Source of the DNA: Sipunculus nudus | Taxonomy: Eukaryota > Annelida > Sipuncula > Golfingiida > Sipunculidae | Length of the DNA: 64,000 nucleotides | NCBI GenBank assembly: GCA_026874595.1 | Contig: CM049322.1 | Coordinates: 22,727,400-22,791,399 of the forward strand | Reading direction: 5' to 3' | Shown: positions 24,725 to 37,414 of the stretch, piece by piece | How positions within the stretch are numbered: the stretch's first letter is position 1 | Layout of the letters: each line of letters begins with the position of its first letter | Notes under the pieces: generated by a model | Told to the model about the DNA's origin: nothing | The model's input: only the letters and a program-made list of their open reading frames with translations | Databases searched by the model: none | Made by a program: the position numbers and the translations under genes

Positions 24725-25684
24725 TTAAACTGCCTCTTCATCTTTCCCTCCTGACTCTTTGTTTTTGCCTTTTTTGCCTTTGTTTTTGCCTTTGCCTTTG
24801 TTTTTGCCTTTGCCCCCTTTGCCGCCTTTTCCGCCTTTCCCTCCTTCCTCTTCGTCTTTCTTGAAATCTTTCAGCTCAACAAAGCCGGCTGCGGTAAAAA
24901 AATAGATAAAAATAAATAAATATAAACTATATATTAATAGAGACAGGACACTTTCCATTTCGTTGTGCCCAAATGCACTGTACAAAAGTACACTCTAAGA
25001 AAAAAGGGTTCTTGGGGGTTCCATGCAGAACCTGTATGGTTCCAGCTGGAACCATGGTTCAAGTTATAACCGTTTTTTATATCCATGGGTTCCAGATAGC
25101 CCACTTAAGGTTCTTCGTGTGTTCTGCCCGAAGAGAGGGGTGCCTGATAGAACCCTACAGTACTATTACGTGTGAGTCACTGTCCCCAGTTGCACTTAGA
25201 ATCTGTATTCACTGATTTTGTTTCATAAATAATGTCATTATCTTAACTCATCTTATCTCATATTATCTTTTATAAAATCGTATTATAGTTTCATTTTGTT
25301 TTATCTTACCTTATGTTATATTATATTTATAAATAATACAACTAATAGAAATATAGAAATATATAATATGACATAATATTAAATCATAATAGCATATTAT
25401 ATATTATAAAACATATATACATATATATATATACACCAAAAATATAAAACTATATAAACATATTTGTGTGTTTATATATATATATATATATATTTTTTTA
25501 TTTATATAATTATATTCAGTGGCGGATCCCCTTTTGAGCTAAAACAACTTTTTTTAGGGGTTCAAACCAAATTTTGCGACCCTGACCCCCTACTTTACGG
25601 AGTAGACGACATTTTTTCAAAATTGTTTCTTCATCTAGTTTTCCTGGGTTTGACCCTCCCCTTTAAAAAATCCTGTATCCGCCC

Positions 25685-25754
<70 letters not shown>

Positions 25755-28700
25755 TACACCTGATGGCGGTATTGATTTTGTTCATAATGCAAGGCAAGAT
25801 TAACATTACACTGACAACATAAACTCGACATTTTCCCCCTAAACTCGTCAGAAATAAAAAGAAGGGATCCCGTCAGAGCCCTCATCAGCCAGATTGGTTA
25901 GTCCAAGCAGCGGGAGGCGGGCTACTGTCACATGGCAGCATCTCAGCGGCCTTTTCGAATATCTAACAGCTTTGAACGAAGACATCAACAACGGCCATTT
26001 TGAATTTGCTTTACCAGTCCCTCTTGAAAAGTGAAAATTTGCTGAAAAAGGGTAAGGGTACGGGTAAGTTGCTGTGTGGTGGATCGCTTACAAAGACCCG
26101 CTATCACTCTGATGTTTAGAAAGTCTAAGTGTTTTTTATGCAGCATTAAGCCTAGATTCAGCCTTCAATAATGCCGAGACAAAAGGCCAGTTAAAACCAC
26201 GTGTTCTTGTATTGTTTACATGGGTGCCCTGGCAGATTGGTCATATTTATGTATAATAATCTGCAGTGCCAGCGATGTGTTTTCATACTCAAGTACACAT
26301 TTATGTTTCATATACACACATATATAAATAAATATTTATATATATATATGAGGGGGGTATTTGCGTGTGTTTGTATATAAGTATACTAACACACAATAAA
26401 CGCACACATGAGTATACTATATGTATGTGGATTTGTTTCGCCTTATTACTATGGGTAGCATTGCATTGATATAGACCATATTTCATATTGGATTATAATA
26501 TGTGTATATTTCATATTAAATAACTTTATTTTCTGTGTATTTGTAGATTCGACTATAAATAATATTTATCTCTTGTTCATTAATAATAGTTTAATTGCCT
26601 CTGCATTGATAAAATATTGCCATTTTGAATTAATGAACTAATTATGGTTTAATCTTTAATATATATATATTAATATATATATATGCTTATAACATTAGCT
26701 TAACTTACTTCCGGAGAGCATGATCAAAGAAGCAATATATTTGTCAGCATTTTTTCAAAAGGCAGAAATGTGTTATGTTGTTGACACAATTTATATAGCA
26801 TATAAAAATTTGTTCTTTTCAGAACAGACCATCAGTGCTGCGACAGTATAACTTCAATGGCTGTTTAAAGAGAAAGATGAACAGCTGTTTGTCCTGAATA
26901 AGGTAGGTGTGGTCTGCATTATTGAATATGTCTCGTTATTCCTTCAAAATTCAAACTTTTTTTATTAAAATTGAAACTTCAAGCACAGGCATGTTTTAAA
27001 ATGAAAGAGGTTTGATCTGGATCATTTATTTATTGTTTCTTGGTTATATTTTGTTTTAACAGTTTTACCAGGTAATACCTAGATTGTACATATTACATTT
27101 TATCCCATCTGTGTCGCATATATAAGTAAGATGAGACATCGGTCACATTGAGTTACAGGACAATGTCCACAGATTTCCATGTTCAGATTGCTTACTTATT
27201 GTTTCCTTCTTTCTTTTGCAGGCTGATGCCAAACTGACGCCGTGTGAACTGTTCATGGATTTCAGGAAGGGAATCCATCGACTGCCAAGAGGGCATCAAT
27301 CCTTGTAGATCGCGTCATGGTCGTCGACGAGGATCCAACTATGGACGCGACAACAACCTTATGTTGTGTCATAGGGTTGTACTTTATGTTTAGTACACTT
27401 TAACCTAAGGGACTGACAAACACATAGGAATTTCTCCATGCGCAGGTGTTGAACCTGCCAGATCCACCCAAAACACAAAGGCCAACAGTTGTAAGGGTCT
27501 GTGGGGCCCTAGGATTGTGAATAAAGGTCAAAGGCGACAAAAATGAACCGGTGCGGATGTGTGTTATGCTCGGTGTGGAGAAATTTGAAATCAAGCCCTC
27601 AAATCGACCGTTTATGGGATCATTTTATTGGAATATTGCTCATCACACCTCTTGAATTTACCATAAAATCAACACTGTTAGAAAGATCAGTAAGTGGTAT
27701 AGAGATACAGGTTTAATTATTGTTGTTACCGAGGCCATGAAAGAGATGAGCATATTTATAGGTGTCTAAATGATGTAATCCGGTCTTGTAAATTACATGC
27801 ATTGGATCCGTTGCATGTGTCGTGAATTATATTACTGCATACATTGTATGGACATCAGATTCAATATATGTTACCTTAGGACTGACCGAGTATGAAGAAT
27901 GGACATTATCCCGTACTGTTTGAAAGAGTCGTTTGCGATTTTAAGATATACAATATCATCAATCCATGCCGCATGGTCATGTTTATATAATTATTTACAG
28001 TTGTTTATGATATGCAAATTAAAATGTTTTAACATGGAGCACGTTTGGTTTTTTTTTCCAGTTAACAATCAAAGCATATTGTAACCGCAACAAACAGAGC
28101 ATAAGAACAGCCTTTTACACTTAAGCAATGAAATGAAGTTGACCCTAAGAAATATTTTGCCAAATATTTTGCATGAATTGCCCAACTGTGCTTCTCCACC
28201 ATATAGCTGCTTTATCTCAAAATCACCATCACATCACAACATAAAGTAATACCCTAAATACATAAGATCCGATTGGTTTAGGTAAAGAGAACCCATATCC
28301 TAAAGAATATTTCGTAATTCCAGAAAGAACCTTTCACTAGGGTTACAAGGAACATCCATTGTTAGGGTTATACATAGAACCCTTGGGGTTCCATGAAGGG
28401 CCATAAGAGAGGGTTCTATGAAGAACCCTGACGAACCTTTCAGTTGGGTTCTAAGAAGCACCCATTGTTAGGGTTATATATGGAACCCTTGGGGGTTCCA
28501 TGAAGAACCCTAAGAGAGGGTTCTATGAAGAACCCTGACCAGAGGGTTCCACCAGGTACCTTTAAGGGTTCCCCACTGGATCCACTCTAAAGTACCCTTA
28601 AGGGTTCTACATGTGACCCTTTTTTCTTAGAGTGTAATTTCCCAATGCTCTCTTTGCACGTTGACTTCATCAGGAAAAGTGATTTTTGTAAATAACATAA

Positions 28701-31700
28701 CATAAATAATAATACAAATAATTACACTCAATACACACTTACTGAAAACACGGAAAATCATTAATATTGGAATTTATGTTGATTAAAAACAAGATTTTGT
28801 CGCAAGGAATATACGCGCTTTTCTTAAGTATATGTGTACCTTGCGCAAATATATGCAATGGCAATGCACATACAGGCATGTATAAACGCACATCTCACTA
28901 TACGTACAGAGAGAGAGAGACAGAGAGAGACAGAGAGAGAGAGAGAGAGAAAGGGAGAGAGAATAAACTGAGAGAGCGAGAATAAACTGATGAGTTATGA
29001 CCAACAAAGACATCCACATTTCACTGCGGAAAGAGACAGACAGAGAAACAGAGGGAAGGATAGAAACAACTTCAGACGAACTCCTGAACAACTTACAAGA
29101 GAGAGAGTGTGTGTGGCAGTCTGAGTGTGTGTACTGATGTAGATTTTACTTCACATACATGTAATAAGACAAATGAACTTACCGTGTGCGCATGCGTGAG
29201 CGTAGAAGATCCTGATGGTCATGGGGAGGTGGTCTGGTCTGGGTATCCCCAACTTCTTGCCGATACCAATCTCCAACTCGTCTTCTCCCTCGCTGTCTCC
29301 CTCCTCCTCTCCCTCACCCTTCTCTTTACCTTTGCCTTTGCCTTTTTCCTTTTTATGACCCTGGTGTTTAATGAGTAAAAAATACTCAATGAGGAATTGA
29401 AAAAAATATTAATCTAGTTTAAAGATATACAGTATAGCCTCTTTGCCACTGCCATCATAAGAAAAAGCAGTCCGCGTGTTATCAAGACTTCCCAGCGCAC
29501 TCTCAGCAGCCGTATCTATATGTATATAAATGTATGTGAACATGCATTCAAGCTGCTTCAACATCCGTACTTGCGTACATATGTATATATTCTATATATT
29601 CTATCGTGAAAATTTCAAATAAAGTTTCCAGTCATACTGTTTTTGGTCCATATTTTTTTTACTTCCGCTATCTTTGATATATGGTGGTTATATTGAACCA
29701 CAGGCTAGGTATTACTCGAAAACATCCTTTTTAGAAAAGGTTAAACGTAGACATCATAATCCTCGCTAGGAACTTTTTTCTTATATAGTCTCTCCTGCAG
29801 AACTAATTTTTGTTTTTAAAGAGTTTGGTTTGATAATGTGCATATTTGAATAGGGTAGAAATAATTATATAATTTAACAATATGATATAATTTGGCCTTT
29901 TTTGAACGGAACAATGCATTTCGGGGACAATGTGTTCCAATAAGGTTAAATGCAATTACATTTATGTAAAGGAATTGCATATAAATTATGCAAATAAGGC
30001 ATATTATTATTGTTTACTATATATATATATAAATAAATACATTTAAAAGTTAATTCACATTTTTGCGCTTATTACGCAATTAGCATAGGCAATTATGTAT
30101 ATGTTCCATGGGAAAAGCAACACTGATTTGAAAAATAAAATAAAATGGATGTCACTTGTTAGCATATATATTCAGCAATATTAAAACTGTTTGTCCTCTT
30201 GCATAGGTCCCGTGTGGTTTATAATCGTCCTATCCAGTTGTCCACTGAATATATAAGTAGCTTATGAACAACGGTTTAAATCAGGATAATCTTGGTTTTT
30301 TATTTATTTTTTTTTTGCAAAGCACGCGAGCACATCCACGGTTATCTGATGATTATATTATTTCGTGGAGGAAGAAACTATTATTTATATTTCATTTAAA
30401 CTTTGCACCAGTCTTAGGAAATATTTAATTTATGCCCGGAAATATTAGCATGTATTAGAGGAAAAGAGCAGCAGAGGTCGTAGAAGTCCCAACTTCATGA
30501 AAGTCGTTTTGCATGAGCGTAAAAATACAGTAAGACTTTCAAAATCTCAAAAACTATTTCGTTTAAGCTACCTTTCTCTGGGTGGCCTTGGTGTCTGCCT
30601 CATCAATCTCCTCGTCATCTCCATCCTCCATCAGACACGACTCCTCAGCCTCCATGGTACAGTTCATCATGGCCTGCATAAATTCACTGGTCTCTATGTC
30701 AGTCAAGTTGCTGCAACACAACATCCACGTGCATGTATCATAACAAACTTAACTCTACATAATACAACAAAACACCCTCATGCATGTATTATAACACAGA
30801 TAACTCTACACAATACAACACAACATCTACATGCATATATTATAGAAAAAATAACCCTACACAATAGAACACAACATACACATGAATGTATTATAAAAAA
30901 TTCTACACAATACAACACAACATCTACATGCATGTATTATAAAAACATAACCCTGCACAATACAACATAACATCTACATGCATGTATTATAAAACAAATA
31001 ACCCTACACAATACAACACAACATCCACATGTATGTATTATAAAAAAAATAACCCTACACAATACAACACAACATCCACATGCATGTATTATAAAAAAAT
31101 AACCCTACACAATAAAAAACAACATACACATGCATGTTTTATAAACAAAAATAACTCTACACAATACAGTTCTGAGAAAAAGTTAATAGCATTATTAAAC
31201 CTCATACAATAAAGGTTTTTGTGTATTTATGAGAGAGGGAGAGAAAGAGAGAGACAAAGCATAATGAGAAAATGTGTTCATATACAGGTACACAGACTGT
31301 TGCCGCATAAATACTTCCGTTTATTACTGTTTTATTATTCCTTCAATACAGCCTTATGATTATGCCAATGTGAAAACCTGTAGCGCTATGGGAAATTCAA
31401 ACAAAATGGTACACATAATTTGTTTGCATACTAAAAAATATGGTTGTTCAACCGATTATCCATTATAAATAAATACAATTTTGGAGATATCAAGGAAATA
31501 GAATTGAATTTCTACGGTCGTAAATAATATATAGGTTTCTTGATAATATTTCTATTCGTGCTTTCATTTTTAATTACAACTACACGCGTGAATTAAGCGA
31601 TATTAAAATAACATATAAACGATTATGTTTACTTGCCATGTACATGTACAGTAACAAATTTGGTAATTATGCCTATAAGATGCCAATTTCATTATTTAGA

Positions 31701-34700
31701 AAAAGTAATTTTTGTGATATTTTATAATTTATTTATAATAACCACAAAAAGTTAAAGCATTCTAGTTTGGCCCTCGTAAGTGATTATTAAAAGATAACAA
31801 TTAATTTTCAGTCTGGCCTTGAGAAATGTTGGTCTCTATCATTCATGCCTAAATCTATAACCTCCCAAATGTGTGTATAAAGGTAATAGGGACTTACTGG
31901 CAAAAGACTTCAAACTCATCTGAGTCGGTGTCCTCCGGGAGATAGTTGCACATGACTGACTTCATGCAGGGCAGCAACGTCCTCATAATTGAACCGCAGG
32001 GGAATTCGTCATCGTTCTCTGTCGTTGGTTCTTCTGTCATTAACACCCCGGCCTCCACGGACACTGTTCATTATATAAAATAACGTCAGTTAAACAGTAG
32101 CAACGATATAAAACTAAAAATTATTAACCGATACAACAAAGCACAATGTACTATTAACAAGTGCACCGCAAGGATGCATTAGGCGCTCGCAGTGAGTCTT
32201 GTGACCTCTGACCTCATTAAGATATGCATAGGGTTAGCCTGGATTTTTAATTGATGTGAATTACACTTTTGGTAAATATTTGCAATGAGTTTCATGAAAA
32301 TGTATCTCATTCCTGGGTAGTGATCGTGGCGACAACAAAAAGTAGCCTGATGACCTCTGACATCACTAAAAACGTGTGTATTTCGCCGAAAATTTATTTC
32401 AGGTGAGAAACTCTGTTGGTAAGTATATATAGTATATATAATGAATTTAATTATCTTCCATAAGATTTGTGGTACATCATCACGATGTCAAAGTGTGGTG
32501 ACCTTTGACTTCGTAAAATATGCACGGGTTTTTTTATTATTGATATGCATAGATTTTGCTGGGAATCAAACTTAGTAATATTAGTTAACATTTCTATTGC
32601 GTTTCATAGAAATCCATCACATTTCTGGTAAGTAATGGAAGCTTCATCATAAAGTAGCCTGGTGACCTCTGTCCTCATAAAGTATGTCTAGCTTTTGCCT
32701 ATAATCGAACTCAGGCGAGATAATCTAGTGGTAAGTAGTAATGGTGGGTTCGTAAAAACTCATCTATGCCCTGGTAAGTAAACGGACGGACGGTGGGTAT
32801 ACCTTAATGCGTCTTGTTTATGACTGGCGTATAAAAACGGTTAATTATGATTTGTTATTACTATTTTATATATGTAGGCCTATATATGGTGTTAAACGGC
32901 GACTTCGTCCAATTCATATGGCTCTGACAGTTACTGAATCTTATATTACCATTATTTAAAGACTCTGTAAACTGTGTATAAGGATCAAATATAAACGGCA
33001 GTATGTCAGTGGGACAAGTCTGACACATTATGCAGACATCCTGATGAAATCTAGGGATACCGCAACTTCTTGTCGCCAGTGATGCTGAGACCGCGAGACA
33101 AGAATTAGGCAGGTGTGAGTATAAGTGGTTCAATGTAAGTGAGACAGGCGGCGCTCTATGTATAACTCTATCTATCAGTAACAGTAAGACTGATACCAAG
33201 CGCTCTGTAGCCATTCATTGAAAGCCATGCACAATTAATTCATGTTTCAAAGACACGGACAGTAGCTTTTGCATGACTTATGAGCGGCTCATAAAGAGTA
33301 CAGGGAAGTTATCAGATCTGGGACATTTCTCTTTCAGATCAGTAAACGTTATCTGTGCCTGTGGACATCCCATTTAATCTCATTAATATTTATATCAAGC
33401 AATTAATTTTATGCAGTTTGACCTTCAAACACAACTAAAGAAAGATAAGGAAAGTCCAAATCTAATTAAATACAATGTGTTCTTGGTTAGTTTATAATTG
33501 ACTTGAGGTCTGGCAAACATCGGTAATAACTAAATAGAAATATTCTATAAAAGATTTTTTTTTATTCAGGAACATGAATGTTCTGGTGATTCATAATAAA
33601 GAAATTAAAAGTGCTCCCTTTCCGGTGGATATTTTTTGTGGTCTAATTCAAAGAGTGAATTTTATCCAACAATTTCACTTCTTTATGAAGTGATAAACAT
33701 TATATGTCCACGGTTCCAACTGTTGTGCAGCAATAGGTATTTTAAATACACTTTTAATATACACTTTTAAATATTGGAAATTGTACATCGATATCTGAAC
33801 ATTTATATACATAAACCTTGAATACACACATTTCTTCCAAAAGGCTAAAATATGGAGTCATCGGAATATATATTAAGTAATAATTATAGTTAGTCCTATA
33901 ACAGGGAACAGCTGGAATAGAGACGGTTAGGTCATCACAGAATCTGCTTTTGATCTCTTTTTAATTACACATCTTTTCTAGCTCTTCAGTACAAAATAAT
34001 TGACTCTCGGAAGGCTTCAGAATTAACAATACATCATATGGATGGAAATTCCATGTTCAAATTGAAAATTGAGGGTATTACGCGTTAATAATTAAACGTT
34101 CAATTATTTAAAAAATCATTTACAGTATATTGTTAATATAAGGGTTATAATTTAAAATATATAACTTAAAAATAAAATTATGACGACAATGAATATTGGT
34201 GAAATGAAACTAATAGCAGTTCATAGCTACAAGTTAACTCCTCTGAATTAAATAAAGATAAATACTTTGAAATATCCCTATTTCCGACTTGAGTATAAAA
34301 AAGTTAATAGAATTTTTTTTAATTATACAATTCTACACACAAATTGAAACAAAAAAAAACCATAGATCCACTTGAGTAAAGAAAATAGTTAATAATATCT
34401 GAAGAATTTATAATATTCTATACATAAATTGAACCTGTAAGTATAAAAACAGTTAAAAATATCTAAAGACTTTATTTAATTCTGTACACATATTGAAGCC
34501 ATAGATTCATTTTCTCAAAATCTTATTCGGTCATGTAAAAGTTACTATGCAAATACAAAACCGTTTAAAAAAGTATATTTATGCGCATTAAAACCATATT
34601 TAGTATATTTACTATTGTAGCAAAGACTGACTTACCCTGTATATTCATTTGCATTTAAACCATATTTAGTATATTAATCATTATTACAAAGACTGACCTA

Positions 34701-34803
34701 CCCAGTATATTAAAGTACATTAAAACCATATTTAATACATTATCATTATAGCAAAGACTGACTTACCCAGAGCGGCGAGGAATAAGATGGCTAGAGACTT
34801 CAT
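24725..34803 (-). CDS. KG-tail secreted acidic/basic protein B (five exons)
   Basis: Function unknown. Exons: 34803-34767 (MKSLAILFLAAL signal peptide), 32063-31898, 30710-30572, 29360-29183, 24888-24725 (stop TAA). They sum to 684 bp, 227 aa, phases 1,2,0,1, all GT/AG. Exon 2 has four Cys (CGSIMRTLLPCMKSVMCNYL region) and ends FEVFCQ/H at the splice. Exon 3 is acidic with two Cys (NCTMEAEESC). Exon 4 starts GHKKEKGKGKGKEKGEGEEE and ends MTIRIFYAHACAH, the same C-terminal motif as exon 4 of gene C. Exon 5 starts AGFVELKDFKK and runs into GGKGGKGGKGGKGK repeats with KNKGK units. The product is a secreted protein with alternating acidic and Lys/Gly blocks, seven mature Cys. Intron 4 contains a 3.6-kb decayed transposon; the intron 1 donor is tandemly triplicated. 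The nearest relative in the window is pseudogene D. Confidence 0.75.
25518..25687. mobile_element. MITE with CGGATCC ends, copy 2
   Basis: Begins GGCGGATCCCC, ends CCTGTATCCGCC; interior TTTTTTTAGGGGTTCAAACC and GGGTTTGACCCTCCCC matches the copies at 17.7 and 35.7 kb. Nested in the larger TIR element. Confidence 0.75.
26822..27402 (+). pseudogene. Relic two-exon gene inside the TIR element
   Basis: A stretch after a CAG acceptor (26822) to a GTAGGT donor (~26902) and a second after TTTTGCAG (27222) join in frame as KEKDEQLFVLNK then ADAKLTPCELFMD. The first part has an in-frame TAA. The second, after a one-base frame change near 27297, continues as VDRVMVVDEDPTMDATTTLC and hydrophobic residues to a TAA at 27402. 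The ending is reminiscent of C-termini of a transposon-associated protein family in fish and invertebrates; that is memory-based. Broken, not a functional gene. Confidence 0.4.
29380..30571 (-). other. Intron 3 of gene B, nothing recognised
   Basis: AT-rich intron sequence between exons 3 and 4, with a short (TA)n near 30020. No repeat family or extra exon seen. Confidence 0.5.
30711..31175. repeat. ~50-bp minisatellite abutting exon 3 of gene B
   Basis: Nine units of about 50 bp (CCCTACACAATACAACACAA, CATGCATGTATTATAAAAA). The first unit starts at the intron/exon border: its CTGCAACACAACATCC supplies the TTGCAG acceptor of exon 3 on the minus strand. An open frame at 30497-31212 on the plus strand is produced by the repeat. 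Confidence 0.9.
32160..32800. repeat. ~150-165-bp tandem repeat with GGAC microsatellite
   Basis: Four diverged units carry GTGACCTCTGACCTCAT or a variant (32199, 32348, 32497, 32661) and GGTAAGTA. The block ends at CGGACGGACGG (~32783). It lies in intron 1 of gene B. The layout of a few tandem units plus an ACGG microsatellite resembles bivalve 'pearl'-type elements described in oysters; homology is not tested. Confidence 0.6.
34290..34766. repeat. AT-rich tandem repeats including a triplicated splice donor
   Basis: From 34620 to 34766 three ~66-bp units each contain, on the minus strand, GGGTAAGTCAGTCTTTG or GGGTAGGTCAGTCTTTG; the last is the real exon 1 donor of gene B. Further left, AATTCTACACACAAATTGAA recurs at 65-85 bp spacing. 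Confidence 0.8.
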
Positions 34804-34845
34804 GACTGCTGTAGGGTCGTCTATGGAGCTGAGAGGAGAGCCATG

Positions 34846-34855
34846 ATATATAAAC
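34846..34855 (-). promoter_or_regulatory. TATA box of KG-tail gene B
   Basis: GTTTATATATC on the minus strand, 43-52 bp upstream of the ATG at 34803; start of transcription would be near 34820. Confidence 0.6.
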
Positions 34856-34859
34856 CTCC

Positions 34860-35727
34860 CCACGTCTCGCCTCATTGGTCAACTGGTGACCATGTGACCA
34901 AGGGTAAAACCCGAGGTCAGTTTTACATCCGGTAATTGTCGTGAGTCGTGACCGGCTCTCTTTTGTGTGAGGAAATTTAAACCGCAGCTGTCACTGGATG
35001 AAATCTTCCTCGTTGCCCGTGTATGGCCAGTCGTGCTATCAGAGCCACCGAACCATAAAGAAAGGTCAGCTGCTGATACCAAATTACTGTCTCTTTGGAC
35101 TCAATTTTAGACCACGTTCTGATGGCTGTATAAATTACAAGGTGTGGCAATGTCCAATATCCTTGCACTTTGGTACTATAGAATAGGGATACACGTTTGT
35201 ATTTCATTTGAGCTGGGTAAATTACTGGTGTAACGAACAAGTTAATGAAGGTGTTTTATGTTGAAGTTTCACTTGGCTGGGTCTGTTGATGCTCATGTTT
35301 CTATGAATATCAGAAGAAGGAGATACTTTCTATGATGGTCATTTATGGGCTCGGGTCCAACATATATGTTAATGATGTATCTAAAAACCCGACCACCACC
35401 CCGCCCAAAGCAGGACAAAGGTTTCATATCCTGGATATATGTGGGGGGTGGAATTGCAGATGAACAGAAAGAGACGGACAAATACTTTGCCGTTTTTGTG
35501 TATATAATACATATATTACTAAAGTTAAATTTTAAATAACATCTCATGAATATGCATATGCATGTGCTATAATGTCATAATGCAGTAATATACACATGAC
35601 TGCTGTGTCGTTGTTTCACTGGAATATAATTACTACAATGAGTATACACTTGTATTAAGTATTAAACTTGTACAATAATAAATACACTCAGGCTGTACAG
35701 CTATTTCTTCATTTGATTCCTAGACCA
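34860..35727. other. Upstream flank of gene B, no gene seen
   Basis: Between the TATA box of gene B and a MITE. Overlapping short frames on both strands have no coding character. Confidence 0.4.
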
Positions 35728-35940
35728 GAGGTGGATCCAGGGGAGGGCCCAGGGGGTCTGAACCCCCCTCCCCCCTCTTTTCTGAGCCGCCCAAGACTTT
35801 CTTTAAGGATTTCAGACAAATTATTGTCGCCTCAACCCCCGCCCCCTCCCCTCTTTTTTAAACATGAGGACCTTTTTACTTTTTTTCGCATTAGTTCCCT
35901 AGGTTAGACCCTCCTTTCCCGAAATCCTGGATCCGTCCCT
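35728..35940. mobile_element. MITE with GGATCCAGG ends, copy 3
   Basis: Begins GTGGATCCAGGGGAGGGCCC and ends AAATCCTGGATCCGTCC; same family as the 17.7- and 25.5-kb copies. Confidence 0.8.
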
Positions 35941-35976
35941 CTAGACCCAAGCCATATATTTTCCACAGGGGTTCAC

Positions 35977-37157
35977 CAGGGTTGGCCGGTAAGAGCCACC
36001 CCCCGCTTTAAACGCCGGCTAAAACCGGCTTTAGCCGGCCCGGTCAATACTTCAAAAGTGGCCAATACTGGTTTGTACTGGCTAATACTCCTCAACTGAA
36101 TAAAAATGCCCAAAACCTAATAAACAATAACAATATTATTTTAAAAATGTAATTATTGTTATACAAGCTTGTTCATTGTACGTTGTGCCAGGAAATACTA
36201 AAGTAAATGATAAAAAATGACAGAAGGTCAGGGATTATGACAGAAATAAGACAAATATACCAGTTTAGCAAAGTTTTAATGATAGGGGGAACCAAGGTTA
36301 ACTTGGAGCAGTAATATGCATGCTTTTAACTGTAAAGATTTATTTGTGGTACAAATGTTTGACTTGTCAAATGACATTATAGTTCAATGATAAATGTCAC
36401 AAATAAGGTGCTTCACTGTGCCAGTCTCATAAGAATCTCTCTGTGCCTGATAGCTGATCACCAACTTGGCGGCCTGTCACTAAATGTCACAGTTCATGTC
36501 CCACACCTAGGCCAAATATCAAAGCTTCGTACTGGAAAGTCTTTGGTAATTAAAAGTTAAGATCAAACTTACAGCATAATAAGCTAGCATGGAGTCAAGG
36601 CTAGACTGAAATTGACTCAAAACTGACTCTGATTTTGCTCAATTAATCTCCATCCCCTTGGTCTCTGGGTTAACAACTTTACATCCTTAAATGATACAAG
36701 TCAGTATTGTAAAACAAATTAACAATGATTAACAGGAAGCCATACAGTGGATCCAGTTTTGTGCTCAAGATCATATGAAGACTAACAAAGTTTGTTCACA
36801 TAACTGTCTCGCTTCCACCTATCCATCTAGTAAACACATGGTTCACTGCACTAATTAGTCCAGAGTTAGGCTTTGTGTCGGTTCACTTATGTTACAGCCA
36901 CTTATATTAACTTATATTACAGCCACTACTTTAAAGCCCATTTAAAACGTGTACATTATGAATAGTTTATCAGATGACCAGTATATCACTGAAACTAATT
37001 TAAAGTCTAAGAGATAAAGAATATTGTATGAATGATTTATCAGACTGTCAGTACATTAACTTGTATTGACCAGTGACAACCAGTATTAACCGGCTAAAGT
37101 CGGCTATAGCCACCGGCCCGGACAATATGAGTAAACGCCGGCTTTTGGCTAACCCTG
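35977..37157. mobile_element. Non-autonomous hAT element, 8-bp duplication
   Basis: Starts CAGGGTTGGCC, ends GGCTAACCCTG, and is bordered on both sides by the identical octamer GGGTTCAC (35969-35976 and 37158-37165). CAGGG ends and an 8-bp target duplication are hallmarks of hAT elements. Subterminal regions of ~90 bp are imperfect inverted repeats rich in GCCGGC motifs (AAACGCCGGCTAAAACCGGC versus its counterpart near 37085). The 1181-bp body has no reading frame. It lies 250 bp upstream of pseudogene D. Confidence 0.93.
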
Positions 37158-37414
37158 GGGTTCACCCTAGCTATCCTCCCCGGAGTGAATGAGCTATTGA
37201 AATGGTCGCCATGTAAATGTAAAACGAATTATCTCCTAACATCTGATATGCCTGCTCTAGCTGGATTGTCCCCACGGGAGTGAATAAAAGTGTTTTAAGA
37301 CTTTGATAAGAAATAACGATGTTTGAATTGATTTATACCAAATTATATGCGGGGAAGGGCTGGGTGCAGACTTTGAGTCACGCATCACGTGATTCCGGAG
37401 GCGTTTCTTAGCTC

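Larger units (their letters stand above)
24991..28634. mobile_element. Decayed 3.6-kb TIR transposon in gene B intron 4
   Basis: The left end CACTCTAAGAAAAAAGGG (24991) and right end (reverse complement CACTCTAAGAAAAAAGGG, ending 28634) are perfect inverted repeats, each flanked by TA (24989-24990; 28635-28636). The right 330 bp hold subterminal repeats of GGTTCTATGAAGAACCCT. A possible relic gene lies inside (26822-27402). A CGGATCCAGG-type MITE and long (TA)n at 25689-25750 are nested. The element makes up about 85 percent of intron 4 of gene B. Two independent end fragments in inverted orientation cannot be excluded, since short members of this TIR family are common. Confidence 0.6.

Noticed and set aside
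30497-31212. Two long plus-strand frames rich in His/Thr
   Set aside because: Produced by the ~50-bp minisatellite and by the antisense of gene B exon 3.
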